Source: DAONDZ01 sp964517555
GTDB taxonomy: Bacteria > Patescibacteriota > Patescibacteriia > Patescibacteriales > UBA12465
Assembly (NCBI GenBank): GCA_964517555.1
Contig: CAZFEF010000023.1
Location: forward strand, 1-10,727
DNA length: 10,727 bases
Reading direction: 5' to 3'
Below are positions 5,801-10,727 of this stretch, piece by piece; within the stretch, counting starts at the first letter, position 1; every line of letters starts with the position of its first letter. The notes under the pieces were generated by a model, which was not told the DNA's origin, did no database searches, and saw only the letters and a list, made by a program, of their open reading frames with translations. The position numbers were made by a program, and so were the translations under genes.

Positions 5801-8065
5801 CTGACCATGGTCAGCTTGATCGTCTAAGGCTTTATTAAAAAAAGATCTGAGTAGTATTTTTTCTTCTTCCGGCCTCAAATACGAACCAATACCATCACCC
5901 AAAACACTGTTCATGTAGGAACGATTTCTTAGTTCCCCAGCCCGAGCCTCGCCATAACTAGTCAACAAATCTGCCCGTAGTTCTTGATATTGCGGATTAT
6001 TAATATCATTCTTCTGGTTATCAATGTAATCAAAGCAGTGGGCGAAGAACTCTTTAGCGGCACTGACACCGCCATATTTGATAAAGCTTTGGGCGGTCCA
6101 GTCATAATCCTCTTGGCTTATCCGGCCTAAATCCAACGCCTCCTTAAGGGGCGTTGAAATAGAATAAGAAAGCGGGGCAAAAAACTTAACATATTTTTTA
6201 TCGATCTTCTTGTCCACTAAAAACAGTTGAATAAAATCTTCACTAACAAACGAGTTAATCCTCTTGGCATATGATTCAACTAGCAAATCCAAATCGATCA
6301 CTTCGCGGCCATCCAAAACCTGAAAAAAGAAATGACGCAAATCGTCAAAATTACCATGCCGATAAAAAGCCTTCTCTATCTCCGGATAGATATCAGGCCG
6401 ATCGTGGGCCCACTTAACCGCCGCGCTTGAACCGTCATTGGGATTAACAATCTCACCTAATTCCCGAGAACGGTTATTCTGGACCATGAAAGTTTTAACC
6501 AGTTTATCTTGATAGGTCTTAGGAAAATTATTATATTCAAATACTTGAATCAACTCTTGAAAATCCTCAATCTCCATAGACTCCGCTACGTGGTCGAAAA
6601 TACTTGTTAGGCATTTCTCGACCTCGCCCGGATCAAGCCCGGCTACCGCCTGATCAAAAGAACAAGACAGCCGGTTTAAGAAGGCAAACTTCTCACTTCG
6701 ATTAGCCTTAACTTCATACTTTAAAAGCTCAATTCTTTGCGACGGACTAAGGCCCAATTTTTCGTAAAAGAAGAAAGACACTGAGGAGCCGAGTGAATCG
6801 ATATAATTAGCTACCCCACTGCTTGAGGTGTCAATATTTGATTGGGCCGGATAAATGTCTTTCAGGTCTTTATCGTCTAATGGCAAAAAAGATGAAATTT
6901 TAGATAACCTATCAGAGAAACCGTAGGTAGATTGCAGCTTGTTCAGAAATTTGTCTTTTTCACGCTTAGTTATGTTTGAAAATTCTTTGCCAAAATAGCC
7001 AGTCGGGAAAACAGTAGTACTTCCGCCGTTATAAACCCCAAATTTAAAGGTTTCAAAGAAATAGGCTCGCTTCTCTGGATCACGGATATATCTTTCCGGA
7101 TCAATACTCAAGGCCTCGCTAAACATCTGTATAAAATTTCCGGGTAAAGTCGTGGCCTGATGATCAGCAACTAATTTATCAATCTGCTCCAGCATCAAAT
7201 CGGAGCGCTGATACTGTTCGTTGGATGGTAATTTCTGCAAATATTGCAAAATTAAAAACGGATTACTATTAAAGATTTCTTTAATTCGATCATTGCTTTG
7301 TCCTTGCGAAGCATTATAATTACCAAATAAACCATGGTTACTATCGGCGTTACCGACCACCTTTTCAGTGATCTTATGTAGCTGATTAGGCACATCCGGC
7401 CTAACTTCGATACATTTCTGCAAGCAATTCATCAAGCGGGTAACATCTTCTTGCCGATCTAAAATACTAGCGTGAGAAGAAAGTTCCAGGAGCCATAGAT
7501 TAACATTTTGAAAAGCCTCTCGCCCTTTATTAGACTGCCCCCAATATTTTCCTTCTAACATCTTTAATACTCCTTCGGCCTCCCGCATTATTTTGTCGAA
7601 AGAATGATTAGCGGCATCTTCAACTTCTCCGGCCGAATGTTGCAGTTCCTTAGATTTACGACGAAAGTAATAGGCATTCAAATTATCCTCTTTGCTTAGT
7701 TTGGTGTTTAGCCGATGAGTAACTCGATTAATATAGCCATCGCGCAAACGACCGACAACCTGCAATGGGTAGTGGGATAATTCCTTGGATACTTTCTTGA
7801 AAAATTTAAAGCTCTCAGCTTGCAAAGAATCCAGCAACTGCTGCATCTTCTCAGCCGAACGGCCATCTTTTCCTCCCGACTTATCAATAAAATCCATACC
7901 CTCTTCGAATATGGAATTTTCAATTTGATTTAAGCCATCCAAAACTGGGCCCAGCTCTTCCAACAACTTTTCCGGATTATTTTCCTGGTTTTCCGAAACT
8001 ATGGGTTGATTTATATTTTCAATTTTATTATTCGGCTCAGGCATAAATAAAAAATTATTTATCAT
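2876..8065 (-). CDS. Giant 1729-residue cytosolic protein; helical N-terminal region plus GCS/amidoligase-like C-terminal domain
   Basis: No signal peptide or membrane segment is visible. Residues 1 to about 1250 are helix-rich and charged, with loosely recurring units built on the pattern F-x3-F ... E-x3-F-x3-L. Clear examples lie near residues 355-375, 800-825 and 830-855. They suggest a degenerate alpha-solenoid. Near residue 1299 the character changes. GMEYE (Glu1301, Glu1303), HEIATRP (Glu1342), GFHLTIGG (His1385, Gly1389) and TELR (Glu1454, Arg1456) appear in the same order and similar spacing as in the glutamate-cysteine ligase/amidoligase fold. In that fold the acidic residues bind Mg-ATP and the final Glu-x-Arg closes the site. 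Inference: an ATP-dependent carboxylate-amine ligase acting on an unknown substrate. About 270 more residues follow, unrecognised. The ATG at 8065 has no Shine-Dalgarno sequence and overlaps the preceding 44-codon ORF by 11 bases, so translation is probably coupled. Met8 is an alternative start. The stop is TAG. Confidence 0.9.
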   Translation of the reverse strand: MINNFLFMPEPNNKIENINQPIVSENQENNPEKLLEELGPVLDGLNQIENSIFEEGMDFIDKSGGKDGRSAEKMQQLLDSLQAESFKFFKKVSKELSHYPLQVVGRLRDGYINRVTHRLNTKLSKEDNLNAYYFRRKSKELQHSAGEVEDAANHSFDKIMREAEGVLKMLEGKYWGQSNKGREAFQNVNLWLLELSSHASILDRQEDVTRLMNCLQKCIEVRPDVPNQLHKITEKVVGNADSNHGLFGNYNASQGQSNDRIKEIFNSNPFLILQYLQKLPSNEQYQRSDLMLEQIDKLVADHQATTLPGNFIQMFSEALSIDPERYIRDPEKRAYFFETFKFGVYNGGSTTVFPTGYFGKEFSNITKREKDKFLNKLQSTYGFSDRLSKISSFLPLDDKDLKDIYPAQSNIDTSSSGVANYIDSLGSSVSFFFYEKLGLSPSQRIELLKYEVKANRSEKFAFLNRLSCSFDQAVAGLDPGEVEKCLTSIFDHVAESMEIEDFQELIQVFEYNNFPKTYQDKLVKTFMVQNNRSRELGEIVNPNDGSSAAVKWAHDRPDIYPEIEKAFYRHGNFDDLRHFFFQVLDGREVIDLDLLVESYAKRINSFVSEDFIQLFLVDKKIDKKYVKFFAPLSYSISTPLKEALDLGRISQEDYDWTAQSFIKYGGVSAAKEFFAHCFDYIDNQKNDINNPQYQELRADLLTSYGEARAGELRNRSYMNSVLGDGIGSYLRPEEEKILLRSFFNKALDDQADHGQLGDYLSECHRDFFLAFDADERQEYFKKVCFSPNHNAIFTMAGYYVGSFTTADFSEIFSRFSEKEKSDFVHHAFSFRNYPIYELFARAYGGLPETERQWLADSLEENEKPENFDKRDQSEYDHFVNAVLYDLKNGEELATIEERERSREIIPLAKQIITRALAGNLSPGISQSIFEYRHQVIDLGDGLFDQYVEKSLEAGGLRLEFVAALGPLGSNVLSTEQIKTFSQKILEEQGPNVEIYNFYLEHGVNQESPSFYFDQSSFDLYSRDNDKGLKNRFQLLKLQREQDGREGIIRCTPEQEQALMARIISANGGESMIRELISFDADLFRQALLAKIKDRTLDWPPLNDLLAVGGDVVLPIADEIIEYTFSHNCRYVFPRLCQCYGSNPELLTKIKKRVNADEASSRLELRTILLQNDLLDTSELKEMYQDIRQSESPRQQVLANAEVFGSLVASGQLEKVSVFFDGQDLEAEAIVRDMAAFVNRYPLENKGRTVLVMLFAKEYLPELSPEEIVKKVGRSLARYEKVLNNFEYNNIPDGVKTSIGMEYEITRSTADAYKELTGGDLAVDISRLSQAAHIGAGRDAVHEIATRPTVNPYLLLLEMDLLNDIEYVDFNFERSPLYQKGARGFHLTIGGEKGIEVNANTNFLQNLILTASWGGVQAGELNKRVSGGRGVTLRGRSADAGNNIKIFDQPTSSTELRSLSIDKMESFQRALLTAYHGGVAIQTFEKYGDMLPYAVLEESQRYDNRQEFIKDLADRAISRADGDRRVGEIVACWAEMILNTEDALEYHNNNFLEGESSGYLDESGVWVGTEDFGGEYNRKRFEAVVSSIDPTLSVEEYVKSMQIDRKNFYASFDVEFSNRLTKLNNFYLKPSTVSREVSAEGQERTKKIFGGDQANAVSMLENTKIDYATPEGLDAKIYLKNSAFDLSGEKRRGYYYLQGGSEKMLTHAVQKALLEFNQKMERILNRPESN

Positions 8066-8189
8066 TATTAGGTTTAATGATCTTTTGCTGCTGTTGGCGT
8101 AACGTTAAAAGACGATTTTTATACTCAGCTATCAGTTGCTGAATATTGCGTTCGACCTCCTTAACGCTTGGCTGTTTTTGATGTCTCAT
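8055..8189 (-). CDS. Small 44-residue ORF overlapping the start of the giant gene
   Basis: The ATG at 8189 opens a 44-codon frame starting MRHQKQPSVK. It is charged and Gln-rich (Arg-Gln-Gln-Gln-Gln near residues 31-35) and should form a single amphipathic helix or coiled coil. It ends in TAA at 8055-8057, 11 bases inside the giant gene, the usual layout for coupled translation. An extended -10 promoter (8212-8220) lies just upstream and would start RNA near 8205, so this is the first ORF on the transcript. No Shine-Dalgarno sequence is well placed. It could be a real partner peptide, a translated leader that loads ribosomes onto the giant gene, or chance. Its tail (KPNNDK) lacks the C-terminal Gly-Gly of ubiquitin-like or Pup-like tags. 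Confidence 0.5.
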   Translation of the reverse strand: MRHQKQPSVKEVERNIQQLIAEYKNRLLTLRQQQQKIIKPNNDK

Positions 8190-8211
8190 AATGGTTAGTA
8201 TCTACCTTTTA

Positions 8212-8220
8212 ATTATACCA
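8212..8220 (-). promoter_or_regulatory. Extended -10 promoter for the small ORF and giant gene
   Basis: TGGTATAAT on the minus strand is a TGn-extended perfect -10 hexamer (hexamer at 8212-8217). It lies directly after the tRNA-Leu terminator and about 23 bases before the small ORF's ATG. No -35 match is present at 17 bases. Confidence 0.6.
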
Positions 8221-8250
8221 TAAAAAACAAAAAACGGGATTAACCCGTTT
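8221..8250 (-). terminator. Intrinsic terminator after tRNA-Leu
   Basis: AAACGGG (8232-8238) pairs with CCCGTTT (8244-8250) around a 5-base loop. On the minus strand a T-rich run (TTTGTTTTTTA) follows. It ends the truB-tRNA-Leu transcript and separates it from the promoter at 8212-8220. Confidence 0.9.
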
Positions 8251-8253
8251 CTG

Positions 8254-8337
8254 TGCCGAAGAGGGGACTCGAACCCCTACCCTATTGCTAGGACTAGCAC
8301 CTGAAGCTAGCGCGTCTACCAATTTCGCCACTTCGGC
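8254..8337 (-). tRNA. tRNA-Leu (anticodon CAG), CCA not encoded
   Basis: On the minus strand GCCGAAG pairs with CTTCGGC (acceptor). The D stem is GCG/CGC, with GG in its loop. The anticodon stem is CTAGC/GCTAG with loop TTCAGGT (anticodon CAG at 8311-8313). A long class II variable arm (CCTA/TAGG) and the T stem AGGGG/CCCCT with loop TTCGAGT complete it. The discriminator is A (8254), as expected for leucine. The next bases are CAG, so the CCA end must be added by a nucleotidyltransferase. Its first base is the last base of the truB stop codon, so it must be cut from the truB transcript by RNase P. Confidence 0.97.
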
Positions 8338-9011
8338 TAGAATAAATACTGCTGCCAATTTTCTTTATCTATCTTATCCAATTCTACAGCTTGGTCAAGA
8401 GAGTATTCCCCGATCCGAGTGCGACACAAACCGGACAAATAAGCCCCGCAACCCAGTTTTTGGCCCAAATCATGAGCCAGAGAACGGATATAAGTGCCAG
8501 AACCGCAACTGATTCGACAAGACATGACCGGCCAATCATAATGTTCGATCTCCCAAGCCTTGATCTCTACTCGGCTGGGGCTTAATTCGATTGGCTCATT
8601 CTTTCTAGCTAATTGATATAACCTTCGCCCCTTAATCTTTTTAGCGCTATACTTAGGAGGATATTGTTCAATCCATCCGCGAAAAGATGAAACAGCCTCA
8701 ATGATTATATCCAAGGCAATTGGCTCGCCAATATAGGTTTTGGTTAGTGGTCCTTCAGCGTCGTAGCTAATACTTTCAAAACCAAAATGTATCTCGGCCT
8801 GATATTCTTTTTCGGCTTTAGTAAATTGGTCAAGCCGCTTAGTGGCTTCTCGGCCAATAGCAACAATTAACAACCCAGTGGCTAAGGGGTCTAAAGTTCC
8901 GGCGTGGCCTATCCTTTTGATATTGGTAATTCGCCGCAAAACACTAATAACCCCGTGAGAACTGAGGTGTAGCGGCTTAGAGATTAGAATAAAGCCAGAG
9001 GGGGTGGTCAT
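8337..9011 (-). CDS. truB: tRNA pseudouridine-55 synthase TruB, short form without PUA domain
   Basis: TruB isomerises U55 in the T loop of most tRNAs to pseudouridine, in the cytosol. Counting from the chosen ATG at 9011 (224 residues), the catalytic motif GHAGTLDPLATGLL holds Asp41. The conserved Tyr of KEYQAEIHFG is at 70. KGRRLYQLAR and the SCGSGTYIRSLAHDLGQKLGCGAYLSGLCRTR block follow. The protein ends soon after that block, so the C-terminal PUA domain of enzymes such as E. coli TruB (about 314 residues) is missing. The frame is open to 9071, but ATG 9011 is preferred: it begins MTTPSGFILISKP as in the family, has GGAG 5 bases upstream, and follows a TATAAT box. The TAG stop overlaps the first base of tRNA-Leu, so both share one transcript. 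Confidence 0.95.
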   Translation of the reverse strand: MTTPSGFILISKPLHLSSHGVISVLRRITNIKRIGHAGTLDPLATGLLIVAIGREATKRLDQFTKAEKEYQAEIHFGFESISYDAEGPLTKTYIGEPIALDIIIEAVSSFRGWIEQYPPKYSAKKIKGRRLYQLARKNEPIELSPSRVEIKAWEIEHYDWPVMSCRISCGSGTYIRSLAHDLGQKLGCGAYLSGLCRTRIGEYSLDQAVELDKIDKENWQQYLF

Positions 9012-9020
9012 AGTGGCTCC

Positions 9021-9026
9021 ATTATA
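9021..9026 (-). promoter_or_regulatory. -10 box of truB
   Basis: This is TATAAT on the minus strand, part of the 10-base palindrome ATTATATAAT (9021-9030). A weak -35 match (TGGTCA) lies 18 bases upstream. RNA would start about 3 bases before the truB ATG, which would leave out the GGAG ribosome site at 9017-9020. Either the mRNA is almost leaderless or another start upstream is used. Confidence 0.5.
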
Positions 9027-9042
9027 TAATGAATATGCTGAC

Positions 9043-9065
9043 TTGACCAGCTGGTAATTTGTCAA
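9043..9065. promoter_or_regulatory. Palindrome between truB and the Mg2+ ATPase gene, possible operator
   Basis: ACCAGCTGGT (9046-9055) is a perfect 10-base palindrome. It lies inside a wider TTGAC ... GTCAA inverted repeat (9043-9047 and 9061-9065). It sits midway in the 102-base divergent intergenic region, upstream of both -10 boxes, where a regulator could affect either gene. No regulator family is recognised. Confidence 0.35.
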
Positions 9066-9100
9066 AAACAATAATTATTTTCTAATTATCATATTTGATA

Positions 9101-9106
9101 TATAAT
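9101..9106 (+). promoter_or_regulatory. -10 box of the Mg2+ ATPase gene (possibly leaderless)
   Basis: TATAAT ends 7 bases before the ATG at 9114, so the predicted RNA start is at or within a base or two of the start codon. There is no Shine-Dalgarno sequence and no good -35 box. A TG two bases upstream could instead serve the overlapping hexamer TATATA at 9099-9104 as an extended -10. Confidence 0.5.
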
Positions 9107-9113
9107 ATAGACA

Positions 9114-10727
9114 ATGAAACGCGGAACAAAAACACAACTCGTTGGCTTAAGTAGCCAAGAGGCTAAAGAGCGGCTCAAGCAATATGGACTCAATGAGTTA
9201 GCGGGCAAACGCAAGCTCTCTGGCTTTTTGAAATTCATCTCTTATTTCAAGGATCCTCTAATCATTTTACTGATCATCTCGGCTATTATTTCCGGCATCA
9301 CTGGGGAGTTTAAAAGTATGGCCGTTATTTTAATAATGGTCTTTTTAAGCGTTATTCTCAACTTCTACCAAGAGCATAAATCTAACCAAGCGGCTGAAAA
9401 AATTGCTAAAAAACTAGCCACCAAGGCCCTGGTTATTCGTGACGGCCAGACCCAGGAAATAATCACTAAGTACTTGGTCCCTGGTGATATCATCGCCTTA
9501 TCAGCTGGAGATATCATTCCGGCCGATGCTGACTTAATCGAGGCGGACGATTTCTACGTCAATGAATCCGTCTTGACTGGCGAGAGCTTCCCGGCCGAAA
9601 AAAATCCGCAAGACAAAAAAGGAAAGATGATTTTTTCCGGAACTAATGTAGTCTCTGGTTTCGCTAAAGCAATTATCACCAAAACCGGAATTAATAGTGA
9701 GTATGGCAAAATTGCCTCTGAATTGCGAAGCACCGAAACACCAAACGCTTTTGAGTTGGGAATCAAGAGCTTCGGCCTGTTGATTATCAAGATAATTACC
9801 TTCATAGTAATTATCATCTTTATCATTAATACTCTATATCACAAAGACATTATCGACTCCCTAATCTTTGCTATTGCGGTCGCCGTTGGCGTTACCCCTG
9901 AACTGCTACCGATGATTATGAGCGTTAACATGGCCAGAGGCTCGATCAAGATGGCTAAGAAAGGAGTAATTGTCAAACGTTTAAATGCTATTCCTGATTT
10001 CGGCAGCATGGATATTCTCTGCACCGACAAAACCGGCACCTTAACCCAAGACAAAATTACCGTCGTCAAATATCTTTCTACCAAAGGCGAGAGCGATGAG
10101 TTGGTTTTGAGGCTAGCTTATCTAAACGGTGCCTTTGAAACTGGTATTAAAAGCTTGCTGGACAAGGCTATCTTGGATTTTAAAAAAATAAACATCAAGG
10201 AGGCAAAAAAAATTGCCGAAATTCCCTATGACTTTAATCGTCGGCGCTCTTCCATAGTTTGCTTGGATCAAAATAAAAAGTGGCTAATCACTAAAGGCGC
10301 GCCAGAAGAAGTGTTTAAAATTTGTCAGATGAAAAACCAAAAAGCCGCTAACGACCTTTACCAGAGCCTCAGCCGTGAAGGTTTCAGAGTCTTAGCTATT
10401 GCCGCCAAAACTGTCACTCAAAGCAAACAAAAATACACGATTGGAGACGAAAAAGGCCTAACGCTTTACGGCTTTATCGCTTTCTATGACCCTCCCAAGA
10501 AAAGCGCCTCAGAAACCATTCGCTTCATGAAAGAGCATGGAATTGAAATTAAAATATTGACCGGCGATAGCCCGCTGGTGGCAGAAAAAATCTGCCAGGA
10601 CCTACAAATTCCAATCACCGGCATCATTTCCGGCGACAAGTTAGACATCGATAACTTAAGTCACCAAGAAATTGCTATTAAGGCCAGAAAAAATAATATC
10701 TTTGCCCGTATTTCCCCAATGCAAAAA
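9114..10727 (+). CDS. mgtA: MgtA-type Mg2+-translocating P-type ATPase (runs off the window end)
   Basis: The first 538 residues of a P-type ATPase are present and the frame is open to the window end (E. coli MgtA is about 898 residues). After the N-terminal tail come membrane helices M1/M2 (about 47-84), the actuator domain with TGES (155-158), M3 and M4 with TPELLPM (261-267), then the phosphorylation motif DKTGTLTQD with Asp305. The nucleotide-binding domain has IPYDFNRRRSS and KGAPEE (394-399), and TGDS (483-486) marks the hinge. TPELLPMIMSVNMARG and the DFNRRRSS block are typical of the P3B (MgtA/MgtB) group, which moves Mg2+ into the cell using ATP. The ATG at 9114 follows a TATAAT box closely and has no ribosome site, so the mRNA may be leaderless. 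The long Mg2+-sensing leader known upstream of enterobacterial mgtA cannot fit here. The gene is divergent from truB. Confidence 0.93.
   Translation, partial: MKRGTKTQLVGLSSQEAKERLKQYGLNELAGKRKLSGFLKFISYFKDPLIILLIISAIISGITGEFKSMAVILIMVFLSVILNFYQEHKSNQAAEKIAKKLATKALVIRDGQTQEIITKYLVPGDIIALSAGDIIPADADLIEADDFYVNESVLTGESFPAEKNPQDKKGKMIFSGTNVVSGFAKAIITKTGINSEYGKIASELRSTETPNAFELGIKSFGLLIIKIITFIVIIIFIINTLYHKDIIDSLIFAIAVAVGVTPELLPMIMSVNMARGSIKMAKKGVIVKRLNAIPDFGSMDILCTDKTGTLTQDKITVVKYLSTKGESDELVLRLAYLNGAFETGIKSLLDKAILDFKKINIKEAKKIAEIPYDFNRRRSSIVCLDQNKKWLITKGAPEEVFKICQMKNQKAANDLYQSLSREGFRVLAIAAKTVTQSKQKYTIGDEKGLTLYGFIAFYDPPKKSASETIRFMKEHGIEIKILTGDSPLVAEKICQDLQIPITGIISGDKLDIDNLSHQEIAIKARKNNIFARISPMQK

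Noticed and set aside
3199..7923. Several open frames of 60-130 codons on both strands inside the giant gene
   Set aside because: They overlap a continuous 1729-codon frame with consistent composition and have no ribosome sites or promoters of their own.
8055..8065. Idea that the 44-residue ORF and the giant ligase-like protein form a pupylation-like tagging pair
   Set aside because: The peptide lacks a C-terminal Gly-Gly-Glu/Gln or other tag-like tail, and no proteasome-like gene is in the window. It is kept only as a question under findings.
8285..8585. Plus-strand open frames opposite tRNA-Leu and truB
   Set aside because: They are antisense to a well-folded tRNA and to a recognised TruB protein, so they are shadows.
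9060..9065. Perfect -35 hexamer TTGACA on the minus strand upstream of truB
   Set aside because: No -10-like hexamer lies 16-19 bases downstream; the TATAAT at 9021-9026 is 33 bases away.
9012..9113. Mg2+ riboswitch (M-box or mgtL-type leader) before the ATPase gene
   Set aside because: Only about 100 bases separate the divergent genes, and the -10 box sits 7 bases before the start codon, which leaves no room for a leader.
1..10727. CRISPR arrays, insertion sequences, integrases, long direct repeats
   Set aside because: None was seen when reading both strands; all larger open frames are accounted for by the listed genes.

Overview
The window looks like chromosomal DNA of a small-genome, AT-rich bacterium, most likely a member of the Candidate Phyla Radiation (Patescibacteria). 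This is an inference. It rests on the mix of a type IV pilin start, a short PUA-less TruB, compact gene-to-tRNA junctions, several start codons without a Shine-Dalgarno sequence, and one very large orphan cytosolic protein. All complete genes read cleanly in the standard bacterial code. The seven complete coding regions end in TAA or TAG, and none ends in TGA.

Layout. Bases 1-61 hold the first 20 codons of a type IV pilin or pseudopilin on the minus strand. Bases 227-1540 hold a two-gene minus-strand operon: a membrane-anchored protein followed by a soluble helical protein, both unrecognised. Divergent from it, on the plus strand at 1731-2341, a membrane-anchored SAM-dependent methyltransferase of the FAM173/ATPSCKMT type runs 7 bases ahead of tRNA-His(GTG), followed by a strong terminator. 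Minus-strand gene 2436-2774 is a small basic protein with its own perfect consensus sigma70 promoter and its own terminator. Bases 2876-8189 hold the main object of the window: a 1729-residue protein preceded by, and overlapping, a 44-codon small ORF. Upstream lie tRNA-Leu(CAG) and truB, transcribed together on the minus strand with the truB stop codon overlapping the first base of the tRNA. Divergent from truB, at 9114 to the window end, is the first 538 codons of an MgtA-type Mg2+ P-type ATPase.

How the parts relate. truB makes pseudouridine 55 in tRNAs and sits on the same transcript as one of its own substrates. The 1729-residue protein is the best candidate for something undescribed. It has a long helical region of about 1250 residues and then an ordered series of motifs (GMEYE, HEIATRP, GFHLTIGG, TELR) resembling the glutamate-cysteine ligase/amidoligase fold. 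If that holds, it is a giant ATP-dependent carboxylate-amine ligase with a large helical scaffold. This assignment comes from motifs read by eye and has not been tested by profile or structure search.

No CRISPR array, insertion sequence, integrase, long repeat or replication origin was seen, and no gene-free stretch exceeds 300 bases.
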